Part shown: piece after piece, positions 1-12,072 of the stretch
Numbering within the stretch: position 1 is the stretch's first letter
Layout: each line of letters starts with the position of its first letter
Assembly (NCBI GenBank): GCA_039881145.1
Contig: JAYKKI010000027.1
Span: 18,425,001-18,489,000 of the forward strand
Reading direction: 5' to 3'
DNA from: Druceiella hillmani
Taxonomy: Eukaryota > Arthropoda > Insecta > Lepidoptera > Hepialidae
Length of the DNA: 64,000 nt
The notes under the pieces: generated by a model
Told to the model about the DNA's origin: nothing
The model's database searches: none
Seen by the model: only the letters and a program-made list of their open reading frames with translations
Position numbers and translations under genes: made by a program

Positions 1-1350
1 CACGTATCTTCAGTGGAATCCACTCCTTCAAGCATCTTCAAAATTTTCTAGACGTTTAAATCAAACGTTTGCTGCTTGACCATGGAAATGTATGCTACTA
101 AAATTTTGTAAAAAATTGAAATGACTTCAAAATTTGTGCGTCCGCAATGTTTTTGGTTGCAAAAATATGGTCATGTTTCTCAACTTAGAGCGCAACACAT
201 TCACATACTCTACACATTCACATACTTTTTATAATATTTTGAACAATTCTACTTATCCAACTAATCTTAGAAATATATTTTGCACACGATGTAGGCTTAT
301 GCTCTGAAAACCAGCTCCAGAAATCCTTTGAAGATTGGAACCGAATACCAGGAACTTACTTCCGCTAAATGTGTTCTTGACCCTCTGAAAAAGCCTTTCC
401 TCTCACCATCCATTAGTACCACCAACACTAATTCTACTTTGTTCCCCTTTCCTTGTCGAGATTTATAATATTTAATATTTTTAAAAATGTCAAGATATAT
501 AATTAATTTTTTTTATATTCAGCTTGGATTTATTTATTTATCCGGTCTGAAATTTTTCTTGTCAATTACTTTAGTTTTTGTCTGTTAATCACTTTAGTTT
601 TTCACCAGTGTCTTACAGTCTTCCACGCCACAAAATGTTAGTTTATTAATGAAATTAATAATAATAAGTGTTCCGAATTAAAGTCAAGTCAATATGTTTA
701 TAATTATAACCTTAATTATAACTGGGTAAACAATCGCTTAAAAATGATTTTTACTTATAAACACTTCAGCTCTGGTACAACCAGCCTTGACGATATAAAA
801 GCAGCTACAACCAGCCTTGACGAGATAATATTGAAAACTCGACCTTTACAAACTCGTGTGGAAAATCTCGTTGTTTATCCGTTTTTTTAGCTTCATCATT
901 TTATTCTCATTTAACAAAAATAATTTAATAATTTAATGAAGTTTTTAGATTAAAAACATATTTTATTACGATGAAAAGATATCACTGTTGAAAAAAGCGA
1001 ATTAAAAAAATGAAAATAATTTGGAATCAATATCAAAAATGTAATTCAATAATCTAGTACTTCCAAAGCATCGTACACTTTTGCTCAAACATGGTTGATA
1101 ATTGGTTAATATTCCAGTAAGTTAGAAGAGAGGGTAAAATATGAATGAAAATAAAATTTATAAAATGTTAACAAACATATGTATTGCCACAATCCCTTCA
1201 AATACCCTCTCGTGAGCATAGATAAACAAATCCATTAAAAATTCTACCTCAAATGAATGGTGTTTTATAAAAAAAACGAGATAACAAACGTGAAAATTTA
1301 AAAACCCATTTGAAAGAGGAAAGTTTTCAGCGAGCTTTGCGTTTCTGCAG

Positions 1351-1391
1351 GGCGAGAAGAAGGCGAAGAGGAGGCCCTCGCTCCGCGCAGG
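1351..1391 (+). CDS. candidate micro-exon (41 nt), product unknown
   Basis: This short block is far richer in G and C than the surrounding AT-rich DNA. It is preceded by a pyrimidine-containing acceptor-like sequence ending tttctgcag (to 1350) and followed by a GT (1392-1393, AGG|GTGATA), a moderate donor match. All three forward frames are open; one reads GEKKAKRRPSLRA (strongly basic) and another REEGEEEALAPRR (acidic). It lies on the same strand as the CUB exon some 44 kb downstream, so it could belong to the same long-intron gene, but nothing in the sequence proves that. The protein fragment is not recognised. Alternatively it is a GC-rich fragment of a repeat. What is seen is the base composition and the splice-like borders; the exon call is inference. 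Confidence 0.3.
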
Positions 1392-1959
1392 GTGATATAA
1401 ACAACAATTTTTGTAGATCTATCAAGATTATTTTGAGGTATGAAAATTTTTATATGCTCGCTCTGATCATTTATTAGCTGCGGTATGATGAAATTGGGTG
1501 CAGTGTGTCAGTTGTTTTATTTAATTGCAAATATTTAGATTTTATATTTCAGAATTGCATATTTTGCTTCAGCTGTAGGAAATAAGAGATCCGAATAACA
1601 CATAGGTTAACTAATCTTCAATGTTAGTTGAGAACAAATAAATTTTACTTTTCTGCAAATTATTAATAGTTGTTATTAGCCCAATGTATTTTGACAATAG
1701 TATTTGTCAACAACTTAAGAACTATATACAAATCATTTTATGAGTAGATACTAGAGCATATGCAACCTTTTTTTTTGTCGAATACGATACTTAATATTAA
1801 GCATAATAGTTTAAAATAAAAACAATTATTTTGATTTTTGTTTAATAATAAACACCTTTTATAAAATCGTCCTGTGCCGAATTATATATTGGAATGTATA
1901 AAACTAAATTTCTAGCTCTTCTAATTATTGTGTCATCATTAAACTTGGAAACTGTGCGT

Positions 1960-2340
1960 AGTTCTGACGTTAATACAATAATTTGGTAAAATTAAAAGAA
2001 ATCGTCTTAAAAAAGACTAAAAAAACAAATTTATCAATAAAATTTTCACCCACTTCCAGACGCCCGAATTGTTTAAAATTTTACATACGATATTAAGAAC
2101 CGATGATAATATAATAATTTAATAAAATAAAAAAACTGCTAGCCTTAAAATATAAAATATTACCCAAAAAAAGGGAATCTTTGAAGTATATTTTCAGACA
2201 CTTTCAGATTTCCGAATTATTTGTAATTTTGCACATGTATCCAGAACCGATGACAATATAATAATTTCATAAAATAAAAAAATTGGTCTTGAACAAAAAA
2301 CAAAGGATTAAAAAAGTGAAAATAAATTCATAGTTTAAAA
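1960..2340. repeat. diverged tandem repeat, period about 148 bp
   Basis: Two clear copies start near 2043 and 2190. Both share a 'cactt(c/t)cag' head, a 'cgaatt' core (2065 and 2213, 148 bp apart), the string 'agaaccgatga' and a tail 'aataatttnataaaataaaaaaa'. A third, more decayed copy is suggested just upstream (about 1960-2040). The block is non-coding and probably a piece of an old dispersed insect repeat. Confidence 0.7.
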
Positions 2341-2599
2341 AATTAAATTAATTTATCAGGCACTACAAGGGTTCTAAATTAATTTAGGCATTTATACAAA
2401 AAAAATTTATTGGTACATAATATTTCTATTAAAATATATTTTTTAGAACGAAAATATATTGCCTGTTATTTACAAAGTTTAATAATAATATTTAATAATT
2501 TAAAATTTAATAATAAATATCTATCACCGACATATATTTAAAGACAATTTTTTGATGACAATTTAATGATTTTCGGATGTTTATTTGTGCTGTGAAACC

Positions 2600-2860
2600 C
2601 TGCTTCCAAATTTCCTGATTCTAGGTCAACGGGAAGTATCCTATAGGTTTTGATTTATTTGCGGATGTCAAAATATGTGGCATAAATGACTTAGAAGCTT
2701 GATTTTTTTTTCAGTTCTAAAGTACCAGAGATATTTACGTCAACTTGATAACTCCACGCGTTCCTGAGAAAGGGGCCTTGACTGACAGACTAACGAACGG
2801 ACAACGAAGTGATCAAATTTGATTTATTTTTTTCTTTTTAGGTACGGAGTTCTGAAAACA
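2600..2860 (-). repeat. dispersed repeat, 'ggtacgg / gacagac' family (copy 1)
   Basis: It contains 'aggtcaacgggaag', 'ccacgcgttcctgagaaa', 'gactgacagactaacgaacgg' (2777 on) and 'ggtacggag', in the order I remember for a very common interspersed repeat of lepidopteran genomes. Related copies lie at about 4090, 10490, 23890, 53690, 55040 and 62700 in this window. No open frame of interest. Family membership within the window is visible; the taxonomic assignment is from memory. Confidence 0.6.
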
Positions 2861-4085
2861 CATTTAAAAATTTTACCCTCAAAAGCAAAATATAATTAAC
2901 GAACTAGTTTTCTCTATTTACTCTGTAAAATCTTTTGTGTACATCATGCTTATTATTTTGTATAATATTTGAATGTTGAAGCGTGAGGCGTTTTATCTCG
3001 AAAATAAATTATTTTGCTTCTCAAATTAATATTAAGTGAATGAAAATGCTTGATATTTTTTTTAGATTTCCGTTCTCCGCATTTTTTTTGTAAATTCTTA
3101 CTCGCACTAATTCTGTTTGCATAATTATTTAAATATAATATTTTAAACATCGTGATATAAAACGTTGACAGTTCTATTTACTAGAACTTTATCACCACTT
3201 TTTTCCACGTTCAACAATTTGGGATTTGAGTAATCTTGTAAGAAAACTCTCACTTAGAATAAATTATTTCTTGTGGCCAATTTATTTTATTAACCCATTC
3301 TTCATGTCATAATAATTTTTTTTATTTTTGTTCCTGGAATATGTAAAACTCCATTGCTTGCTATTTTTTTGCATGCACTTTCCCTCTACAATTCCATTTC
3401 TATTTCATTTATTTCACTGGAAGTTATTGTATTTTAACTCCATAAAAAATTATAACGCAATTTGAAAATCTATAAAATAAAGTTCTTAATACTTGAGACT
3501 CTGCTATTGTAATTTAAAATAAATCCCCCAGACTTATTTCCATAAGATAGTAAATTAATTTTAAATTGAATTCGTTAAATTAGTGGATACCCTAACAGAT
3601 GAGATTAGGTGTACAATATACGTTGTATTTTAGCCTGATAAATCCTTTCAAGGCATGCTGTTTCACGTAATTTATTAAAAGCTTACACGTGTCTGTATTT
3701 TTATATGTATTTTCGACGAAATGCGTTTCAAATTTTCTCGTTCGAGTAATTATTTGATCCAGGCCGCGGAAATTGTATGCGCTCATTCGGAGATTAAAGG
3801 TTTCGTGCGTAATGGAAAATATGTTTACAGTTTCTCTTTCACGTTAGCAAACCTTCGTCGAAGTTATATATAAATTAAATATAAATATGTAATAAATCAA
3901 ACCAGAAGTGTATGTATCAAAATATATAGTTATATACAAGTAGAAGTGGTAGAAATTTATAAAAATAAAATTTGGAAAGATGGTCCAGTACATGTATATA
4001 AAGTAAGAAAATATATAAAAAAATATCACTATTTTAAAAATATCTTTATTAACCTGAAGTTTGGTAACTTAATTTTCCATTCGGT

Positions 4086-4345
4086 GTTTTTTTCGGGGTT
4101 CCGTACTTCAAAATGACAAAACAGAACCATTATAAGATCACTAACTTGTCCATCTGTCGGTCTATCTGCCGCAATCGTTTTTCTAGGAAATATTTTGACG
4201 TGGAACCTTACATAGTGAAAAAGCATATTGACTGGTATATAACCTATATGCCATTGAGATATGTATTTTCTCGTAATAATAGTCATCTGAATATTTTGAT
4301 TGGGCAAATTTATAGTCAATTACAGTATAATTTGCAAATTTTATT
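4086..4345 (+). repeat. dispersed repeat, 'gtacgg / gtctgtc' family (copy 2)
   Basis: It begins near 'ggggttccgtacttcaaaatgac' and runs through 'ccatctgtcggtctatctgccg', the opposite-strand equivalent of copy 1. The open frames reading through it (about 4029-4319 on minus, 4113-4379 on plus) are probably incidental to the repeat. Confidence 0.55.
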
Positions 4346-5479
4346 TACCAAGTACTACTTTATTTATCATTTTCTTTAGCTTATATCATAAGAATATAAA
4401 CATTAGTCATTTTGAAGAAGGTTACGCAAGGAATTTCTCAGATACTGTGTTACCTAGGAACTTAACATTTGACAAAACGGTAAAACATATTAACTCACAG
4501 ATACCTACGTAATTAGGCCACAACAATAGTTACGTGAAAATTATAAGTGACCGATAAAGTAATTTTTTTTCATTGTCCATAAAAAATATGTGCCCTCTAC
4601 TATTACTGCAGAACCTCGAATATTAAAGTCAAAATTTAAAAAACCATCTAACTAGAAATTAACCTAAAGTTAACTGGAAAACGTAACAGGTTTATTTTTA
4701 GCTTTATTTATACAGTTCCTGACCATTACAGTTCTAAATATAATAAGATATGGGGATCGACGCTTAGTGTCTTTTCTTTCAAAAAACACTATTTCAGTTG
4801 TAGCTATTAGATATAGATTATTGTCTTTTGATAACAATTATACCCATAATTATTTTTTTTGTATGCCTCGTATCACGAAAAGCGTGATATCTTAAAAAAA
4901 GTGTTGCGCTGAATCCACGATATCTCAATGAAGTTAGTAATATATTTTGTATCATAATAAAAAGAAAATTACATTTCATTTTCTTAATGCATTTTAAATT
5001 GAAAATTATGAGAAAAAGTATTACAAATTCCTAAGGGTATTAAGATTATGCTAAAATTGTATTAAAAATTTAGAAAAGGAAGTTTATGGAATGAGCATTA
5101 ATTGTAGTGGTAGCAATTCCTTAGAACCGACACCAATCTGAACAAAAAATATTATATTATCGTGAATTATGTAGCCATTGTACTGGGTTTAATTGAAAAT
5201 TATTGTGAATGTTCAATTTATGACATTCTTTGTTGACTTTGAAGAAATGGATAAGCACACAGAAAGGAATGACGCATATGAAAAAATATCTGGGCAGGTT
5301 TTGAAATATAATCCAATATGAGGTGATTTTTAAATATAGAATTTTAACACCCAACGTGTAACTGAACAAAGTTGGTCCTGCATTTCTTTAAAATGTTCCC
5401 TGTGTTGAATAATTGAAAATAATATTTTTGTTTTTGGAACGCAAGTTCAGTATACATTTTTAATCTTATTTTGATTAAA

Positions 5480-5782
5480 CAGTTATTTTTGTGCACATTT
5501 TATACTACTATTTATGTTACTAGAATTCTCAGTTATTTTTGTGTACATTTTATATTACTACTACTATTTGTTTTACTAGAATGTTCAGTTATTTTTGTGT
5601 ACATTTTATACTACTAATATTTATGTTACTAGAATTCTCAGTTATTTTTGTGTACATTTTATACTGCTACTAATATTTGTGTTACTAGAATTTACAGTTA
5701 TTTTTGTGCACATTTTATACTATTATTTATACTACTACTATTTATGTTACTAGAATTCTCACTGATTTTTGTACATATTTTG
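5480..5782. repeat. minisatellite, 50-65 bp unit, about five copies
   Basis: Units start at 5480, 5530, 5586, 5639, 5695 and (partial) 5760, each opening with 'cagttatttttgtg' and ending with 'ttactagaatt'. Unit length varies because of an internal tract of 'tac/tat' trinucleotides. The array ends some 80 bp before the foldback element at 5863. The open frame across it (5648-5869) is a by-product of the repeat. Confidence 0.85.
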
Positions 5783-5862
5783 TTATTATATATTTTGCTA
5801 TGTGTGATTTTTGTTCACATTTTTGCAAAATTACGCGAGGCTTCAAGGTTTTGCCCAAGCTT

Positions 5863-6352
5863 CGCGTAAGTTTTCAATATTAATAAAAAAACATGAAGCT
5901 ATTGATTTTTTATTGGATTGTTGTAAATAATTAAAATTATTTGTAGCTAAATCAAATGCTTCCTGTTATTTACGAACGACACGAAGTTCTGAGTTATTAG
6001 AGGTACTATAGATTATATCCACGACATGACATTGATGCTGCTTTAGATAAAACACTGAGAATATTTTATGACTCGATGCAAGCTGATGTTCAGTGGTAAG
6101 CCACAGTCAGGCACATGGTATATTTCAGGTAGGACGTGAAATATACCATTCTCAGTGCTTTATCTAAAGCAGCATCAATGTAATGTTGTGGATACAATCT
6201 ATAGTACCTCTAATAACTCAGAACTTCGTGTCGTTCGTAAATAACAGGAAGCAGTTGATTTAGCTACAAATAATTTTAATTATTTATAGCTCAACAATGC
6301 AATAAAAAATCAATAGCTTCCTGTTTTTTTATTAATATTGAAGAATTACGCG
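5863..6352. mobile_element. foldback / MITE-like element with about 200-bp inverted arms
   Basis: The left arm (5863-6063) is the near-complete reverse complement of the right arm (6148-6352): 'cgcgtaa' at the left end matches 'ttacgcg' at the right, and 'ggtactatagatt', 'gatgctgctttagata' and 'cactgagaat' all reappear inverted. The 84-bp loop carries its own perfect 13-bp inverted repeat (atggtatatttca / tgaaatataccat, 6115-6149). No transposase frame is present, so it would be non-autonomous if mobile. Just outside, 5831-5869 forms another small inverted repeat (ttacgcg...cgcgtaa). No convincing target-site duplication was found. Confidence 0.85.
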
Positions 6353-7085
6353 TATGTATGCTGACTTAATATAATAATCTAATTATGAATTAAATTCTAT
6401 TTGTTCTTGACGTTTCTTAGTATTTCGTGAAAGTAGCGTACAAACTTTTCAAGAAGTTTGGATTAATGTTGCGTTAAACCAACCATTTCCAATATATTTG
6501 TTTAATTAAAGTATTATACGCGTTCTTAATACGAAATATCTTAATACGAAGAAACAAATTTCATTATATGGAGTCCACAACAGGCCAAGTTGTTTCGTAA
6601 CTGAACAACTTCAAAACAACTTTTATTCGTTATTCGTACGGGTGTGATTAACTTCCAATTTATATTTTCTATCGATTTTCTCATGGGCATACTGTATTTT
6701 TATTCTTTGTAGGTCAGGTGGAAAAGTTAAATTATAATATTTTTTTCCCAGTTGCCAAACGACAATTCGCCTTGTGTTGTCATGAAAGCATAGTTCTTTA
6801 AATATAATGATGTCCTGGCTTGCGTAGTCATAATATTTGGGAAATTGTAACATCTGCAGAGTAATTATATTAAAATTGCTTTATCTCCCGTGGTATTTAA
6901 ATGCTCAATAATTTTATGTTGATTACACAAAAATGTGTTTAGTTTTTGATAGTTGAAAAGTTTAAATACTCTTAAAATGTATCATGATCATGTATTATAA
7001 TATAATGCAATTCATAAACTGTTGTATACAATATGCAATAATTTTTTTATCATTATTAAAGTTTTTGTAACTGCATGTCAATAAA

Positions 7086-7121
<36 letters not shown>

Positions 7122-7938
7122 CTTCCATTAAAAACAGTGCTCAAATATGCCGAAATTGTTGTATACAGAAAAAGGTGAAGAGAGCAAATTTATTTGCATA
7201 TTTACTATATCATCGGTACTAGGAAAACATAATAGTCACTGAAATGTGGAAAAATAGTCATTGAAATGTCGAAAAAATATTTACCGCCATTTTCACGAAA
7301 GAATGTTGTACCGACATAACAAGTTCAAAATTTTTTTATATTTAAACCGTTAATGGTTAGAAATATATTTAATTTAAAGTTGTCTAATAACAAAGTCTAA
7401 CACTAATTGTTTTACGACATACAAAAGAATATTTATTTATCTGTATAAAAATACGAAGGAATACCAAATTTTTACAATTTCATCTTTATTTATCTAAATA
7501 CCTCAAAAATAAAACTGAGAAAATGCATATTGAAAATGGCATTAAAACTACAGCAACAAATATTTATGTTACTTGTTATTATTGATGAAAGTTAACTGAA
7601 ATAAATAAAATATTTGTCAAAATTTAAACTAATCAAATAGTAGAACCAAGAATTTTGGTAATTTTTTTTTTAAATTAATGGTCTACTTGACACAGAAAGA
7701 GAGGGACATGTGACTTATTGCATATTAATTTGAGACTTAACATTTCACATTTAGCAATTATTGCACGAAATGAAATGGAACCATATCTTCGTTTTGAAAG
7801 ACCTCCTCAGTGATATACCAGGGAATGCGCCGGAAATGATTTTTGCCATATTTTACCGATTATCTGTCAGTTAATGCCAGTATATCGAATTTTAATTTCC
7901 TTCAGTACTGTTTTTCAACTGTTTTGTATATAAGTGGC

Positions 7939-7940
<2 letters not shown>
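6353..7940. other. unannotated AT-rich stretch
   Basis: Apart from the TA run at 7090, I see only AT-rich DNA. A 76-codon minus-strand frame (6853-6623, MLQFPKYYDYASQ...) has no recognisable domain and is left as unassigned. Confidence 0.5.
7090..7118. repeat. (TA)n microsatellite
   Basis: An uninterrupted TA dinucleotide run of about 14 units. Confidence 0.95.

Positions 7941-7942
<2 letters not shown>

Positions 7943-8013
<71 letters not shown>
7943..8013. repeat. (TA)n microsatellite
   Basis: About 30 TA units followed by an interrupted 'tatgtatatatac' edge. The open frame with a YIYIYI stretch here (7843-8067) is only the translation of this run. Confidence 0.95.
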
Positions 8014-8015
<2 letters not shown>

Positions 8016-8365
8016 CCTGTCAAACGTTTTTTCCGCCACTTATACTAAAACGACTACCCTGAACTAGATCTAACCTGGACCGAGAAAAGTACCAGTACTC
8101 TCTTATTGGTTGAAAGCAAATATTCTTCGAGTGGTGAAAAAGGAAGACAACTTTGTATACCAGCGACAGGTTGAATCCTTGTCTAGGCTAGTCTAGGTAT
8201 TTTTTTTTATTTACATACTTGTTTCCTTTTCTTCCTTAAAGTACTTTCTTTCGGCGAATACGAGAATTTTGAAGAACTATGTGGGAGCTATGATGGTATT
8301 TTTTTTAAATTTGAGGACTCAGGTGGATAGGTATATATGATGGCTTTTTGAATTTCGTTAAACAC

Positions 8366-8735
8366 AATAAATACTAAGAAAAGTTATAAGAGTTCATTTC
8401 CCATCCGGTTCAATTCATAAAATAAACACTAAGAAAAGTTATAAGAGTTCATTTCCCATCCGGTTCAATTCATAAAATAAACACTAAGAAAAGTTATAAG
8501 AGTTCATTTCCCATCCGGTTCAATTCATAAAATAAACACTAAGAAAAGTTATAAGAGTTCATTTCCCATCCGGTTCAATTCATAAAATAAACACTAAGAA
8601 AAGTTATAAGAGTTCATTTCCCATCCGGTTCAATTCATAAAATAAACACTAAGAAAAGTTATAAGAGTTCATTTCCCATCCGGTTCAATTCATAAAATAA
8701 ACACTAAGAAAAGTTATAAGGGTTTATTTCCCCCT
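8366..8735. repeat. 55-bp minisatellite, about 6.7 nearly identical copies
   Basis: Units start at 8366, 8421, 8476, 8531, 8586, 8641 and 8696, giving an exact 55-bp period. Each reads 'aataaacactaagaaaag...' through 'ttcatttcccatccgg' to 'ttcataa'. The first copy has one visible change (aataaatact) and the last diverges after 'ataaggg'. The internal units look identical, which implies recent expansion or homogenisation. No gene overlaps it. Confidence 0.97.
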
Positions 8736-9189
8736 TAATAAATATTTATAGAACTTTATTACTCGTACTTGTTTTGAGTTACATTAAAAATATGTGACTT
8801 TTGTACGAAAAAAGTTACTCTAAACAAATAGCATGTTTAGTTAATTTCTTTTTTATTTTCCTTTTTATATAGGTTTTGTACAATTTCGAGACAAACACAA
8901 CAGAGAGAAGCTAGAATAATTTTTGAATTTAAATTCTAAAAGCTATTCAAATAAAAGTTTCAGATCTTGTATATTTCCAGTATTCTCTAGGACATACTCA
9001 GAAAACACATAAATAATTTTCAAAAATTTAATTACAATCATTCTATTAGTATCGTAGTCAAAAATCGAAAAAGAAAATAAAATAAATCTATATATGCCTA
9101 TATAATGTCAAGTAATTTTTAATATTTTATTTGCTTGAATTTTGTAAAAGGAGGCCCATGTCATGTTATATTAGAGCGAATATATCTTC

Positions 9190-9510
9190 GATGAAACTCT
9201 AAAGTGAAGTTACATAAAGAAAAGCAGGAAACTCAAATAAAATTACATTCCAAATAGAGACGAAGATATTTACGCGTGAAGAATTCGACTTCCGTAAACC
9301 GAAGATTCTTGCCTTTTGTGTTGGGCGCCGCCTAAATATACATAAAATACGTTTTAAAGGCGCAGAGACTACTCACTGAAAGGTCACACCTATGTTATCT
9401 GGAACGGGGAGCTTAATACGGGCGGGATTTTGTCTGCGTTCCTTTCAGACCTTTTTTTATTGAGGATTGGATTTTTAGGATTTGGGTCGGATTTGGATGT
9501 GACGGAGGGT
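9190..9510 (+). repeat. four-copy dispersed family, copy R1
   Basis: It carries the family core 'ttgtgttgggcgccgcc' followed by 'taaatatacataaaatacg' (about 9318-9355), then 'aaggtcacacctatgttatctgg' and a 3' part with 'gagcttaatacgggcggg' and 'ggatttgggtcgg'. The upstream half is more decayed than in R2 and R4. Orientation is the same as the other copies. Confidence 0.75.
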
Positions 9511-9727
9511 TATGAGATATCGTTATAATTAATTAATATTGATATAATGAAGAAAACATTGTCATGAATTTTTAAAAATATAATTTACGAAATTGCAATA
9601 AATTATTTGATTTAATATTTTGTACTAATATTTTTGTTATAGATATCGGTTCTAACTTCTCTTTATACATTTTTGTAGTGAACACTTCTTTAAACACACT
9701 TGCGCACTTGGCGCATCAGGCACTTTT

Positions 9728-9769
9728 TCTGGGCTGTGAGTAGTTTCGCTCACAGCTCACAGCCCAGAA
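9728..9769. other. small perfect hairpin
   Basis: 'ttctgggctgtgag' and 'ctcacagcccagaa' form a 14-bp stem around a loop of about 14 nt in a locally GC-richer patch. It could be a transposon end or a chance hairpin; no poly-T terminator context is seen. Confidence 0.5.
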
Positions 9770-10489
9770 GCCGTAACGCTCGGATCGGTGACGTTAAATC
9801 GACATTTTCGTGTCGGTAACGCTGAATCAGGTAAACTCAACTGCCTTCAGCATCCGCAAATTTATCGACTTTTTTAGGCGCGCCAAATGCACTATTTTCA
9901 AATATCAAAATGAACTACTTTTTAAAGCACACCATGGCCACATTTTGATTTATGTATAATTTAGTAGTATAATTTAATAAAATAGGCGAATGTTATTGTG
10001 TATAATCAGTGTAATCATTCAAGTGTATACAGTTAGTATTTAAAATATTGTTTGAGAATAGTGTAAAATACGCATACATTATTCTGTTTTAAAATAATAA
10101 TCACGTATTGTTCCTGATTCGTCGAAATCATATACCTCACACAATATCAATGTTATATACATATTTTAAAATTAGAAGTTTTCACTTCTATCGTGTGGTC
10201 ATAAGCATACCACAGAATTTTTTTGTTTAAAATTTTCTACAATTATGATGATTAAATTACATCATTAATCATCATTTATATGGTATAATATTATTGTAAA
10301 TAGTTGGAAAGTAAATTATTAGTCAAATCTACAATACCATTTATTACTATTGTAAGAAAATTTACGTCCTTTTTATATCATTCGCAGAGTCATCAGATGA
10401 CAGATAATAAGAAGTGGACTTATATGATGATGATATATGAATGTAAATGACAATAACGATTTAAGGTATTTTACGATTCCTTGCATTCA

Positions 10490-10870
10490 AAACTCTCTCA
10501 CTTGTGCATTTCTCCGTCTGTCACAGACACTCCCATTTTTCTGAGAAACTTCTTAACGTAGAAACTTGAAATGTCTAATAAAGCATTTCTGGTATGTTAA
10601 CAAGGCATACTATCTTACAAATACCTCAGTAGCTACCATTGAAAACTGTTTATAGGGAAATTTCAAAGAAAACATTTTAATTAACGGATTTTTTTCAAAT
10701 TAAATAAATAATTCGGGAAAAATTTAACATGACTCTAGCTATAAAAGTCTTAAAAAATTTTGCTATAATGTTAGGTAGTATATCTTTAGGGATAAACTGA
10801 AAAATATGCAAAAGATAGATTAAAAATAGAAAGATTTTATTTAAAAAACTCTCATATATCAAATTATGAA
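10490..10870 (+). repeat. dispersed repeat, 'gtctgtc' family (copy 3)
   Basis: It contains 'ctccgtctgtcacagacac', 'ttctgagaaacttcttaacg' and 'tagaaacttgaaatgtc', then a long AT-rich tail with 'gaaaaatatgcaa', which also appears in the copy at 62700-63070. Confidence 0.55.
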
Positions 10871-11389
10871 AAAGTAGGATTTTTGAAGGATTTTTAGTTT
10901 TGCTACAACATGTTGTAGGACAACTGTAGATGTCAAAGTTTTTTGGATATTCACGATGATATATATGTCCCCCTACTTAATTGTATTAAATATCATAAAA
11001 TATGCGCTACACTGATGATGACGACTTAAATAAGGTATTTTTAGTTCAATACAATTTTATTTTTATTCAATATCGCTTAAAACATAAATAGGAAGGTAAT
11101 GCAAACCTAATAACAGAGGAAAGGCCGAAATGTACTTCTTTGAAACTAATATTTGACTGTATCATAGGAGAGTACCTTTATTCACCATTGTGCGTATTTT
11201 GCTTTTTGTTTGGCTAGCTTTTCGTCCAAAGGGAATTCGTGAAGCACGAATACTTCCCAAGTTGTCTTCATGAAATTTTTAGATTAACTTTCTTCGTCAT
11301 CGAAAATCAGTTGCTATATGAACAGAAATTCGAACGCCGAGCTCTATGTATATCCTACCGGATAAGTTAGGAAAGTTTCTATAATATAT

Positions 11390-11770
11390 TAGAAATCGCT
11401 GGAAAAGTAGTATTTTCATTTTTTGTCATACTAATATATAAAATTAGGAGGCAGCAATATTATTAAAACTATCTATATTTAATAAACTGTAGTCTACTTC
11501 AATAATCATTTAATTATTTATATTAATAAAATGGACAACATGGTTGTATATATTGTATTGTAATAGCTGTCACATAAAAACGCACTTATTATCTCGGTAC
11601 AATATTCCAGTAATTGCTGGAAAAAGTGGCATGTTGTAGTGTAATTGTAGTCTATATTAATTATAGGTTAGTTATTTGTATTAATAAAATAAACAACATG
11701 GCTGTAAATATTATATAGCAATAATTTTCACGTAAAAATATTGCTAATTATCACTATAATTACGTTCAGT
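11390..11770 (+). repeat. diverged direct duplication with internal gap
   Basis: A segment with 'cgctggaaaag', 'tgtagtcta', 'attaataaaatggacaacatgg' and 'cacataaaaa' (11390-11605) recurs as 'tgctggaaaaag', 'tgtagtcta', 'attaataaaataaacaacatgg' and 'cacgtaaaaa' (11614-11740). The second copy lacks a block near its start. Confidence 0.65.
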
Positions 11771-11824
11771 GTAGCAAAATATTACGATCCTATAAGTTCT
11801 ATTTCTACAGGTTGATAAAATGAT

Positions 11825-11885
11825 AATAATAAACTTCAATAATGAACTTTGATCACTCAATAATAAACTTCAATAATGAACTTTG
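11825..11885. repeat. 34-bp direct repeat, two copies
   Basis: 'aataataaacttcaataatg' plus 'aactttg' occurs at 11825 and again at 11859. Confidence 0.85.
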
Positions 11886-12072
11886 TTTAAAATAGCAGAT
11901 TTGGCAATTGTAAAGTAGGTACGTATCTCACACTTCGTAATAGCAAGGAGATACGTTACATAATTTAATGTATATTGGAGTATACCACTCCGCCCCTATA
12001 TGAATCTTTTTACCTGTTAATTTGTTCAGTTCTTAATAAAAATAATTACGACATCCCCTCATGATATATTAT

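Noticed and set aside
7843..8067. 74-codon frame with repeated YI
   Set aside because: It is the translation of a TA microsatellite; the same applies to 17359-17583 and 47399-47713.
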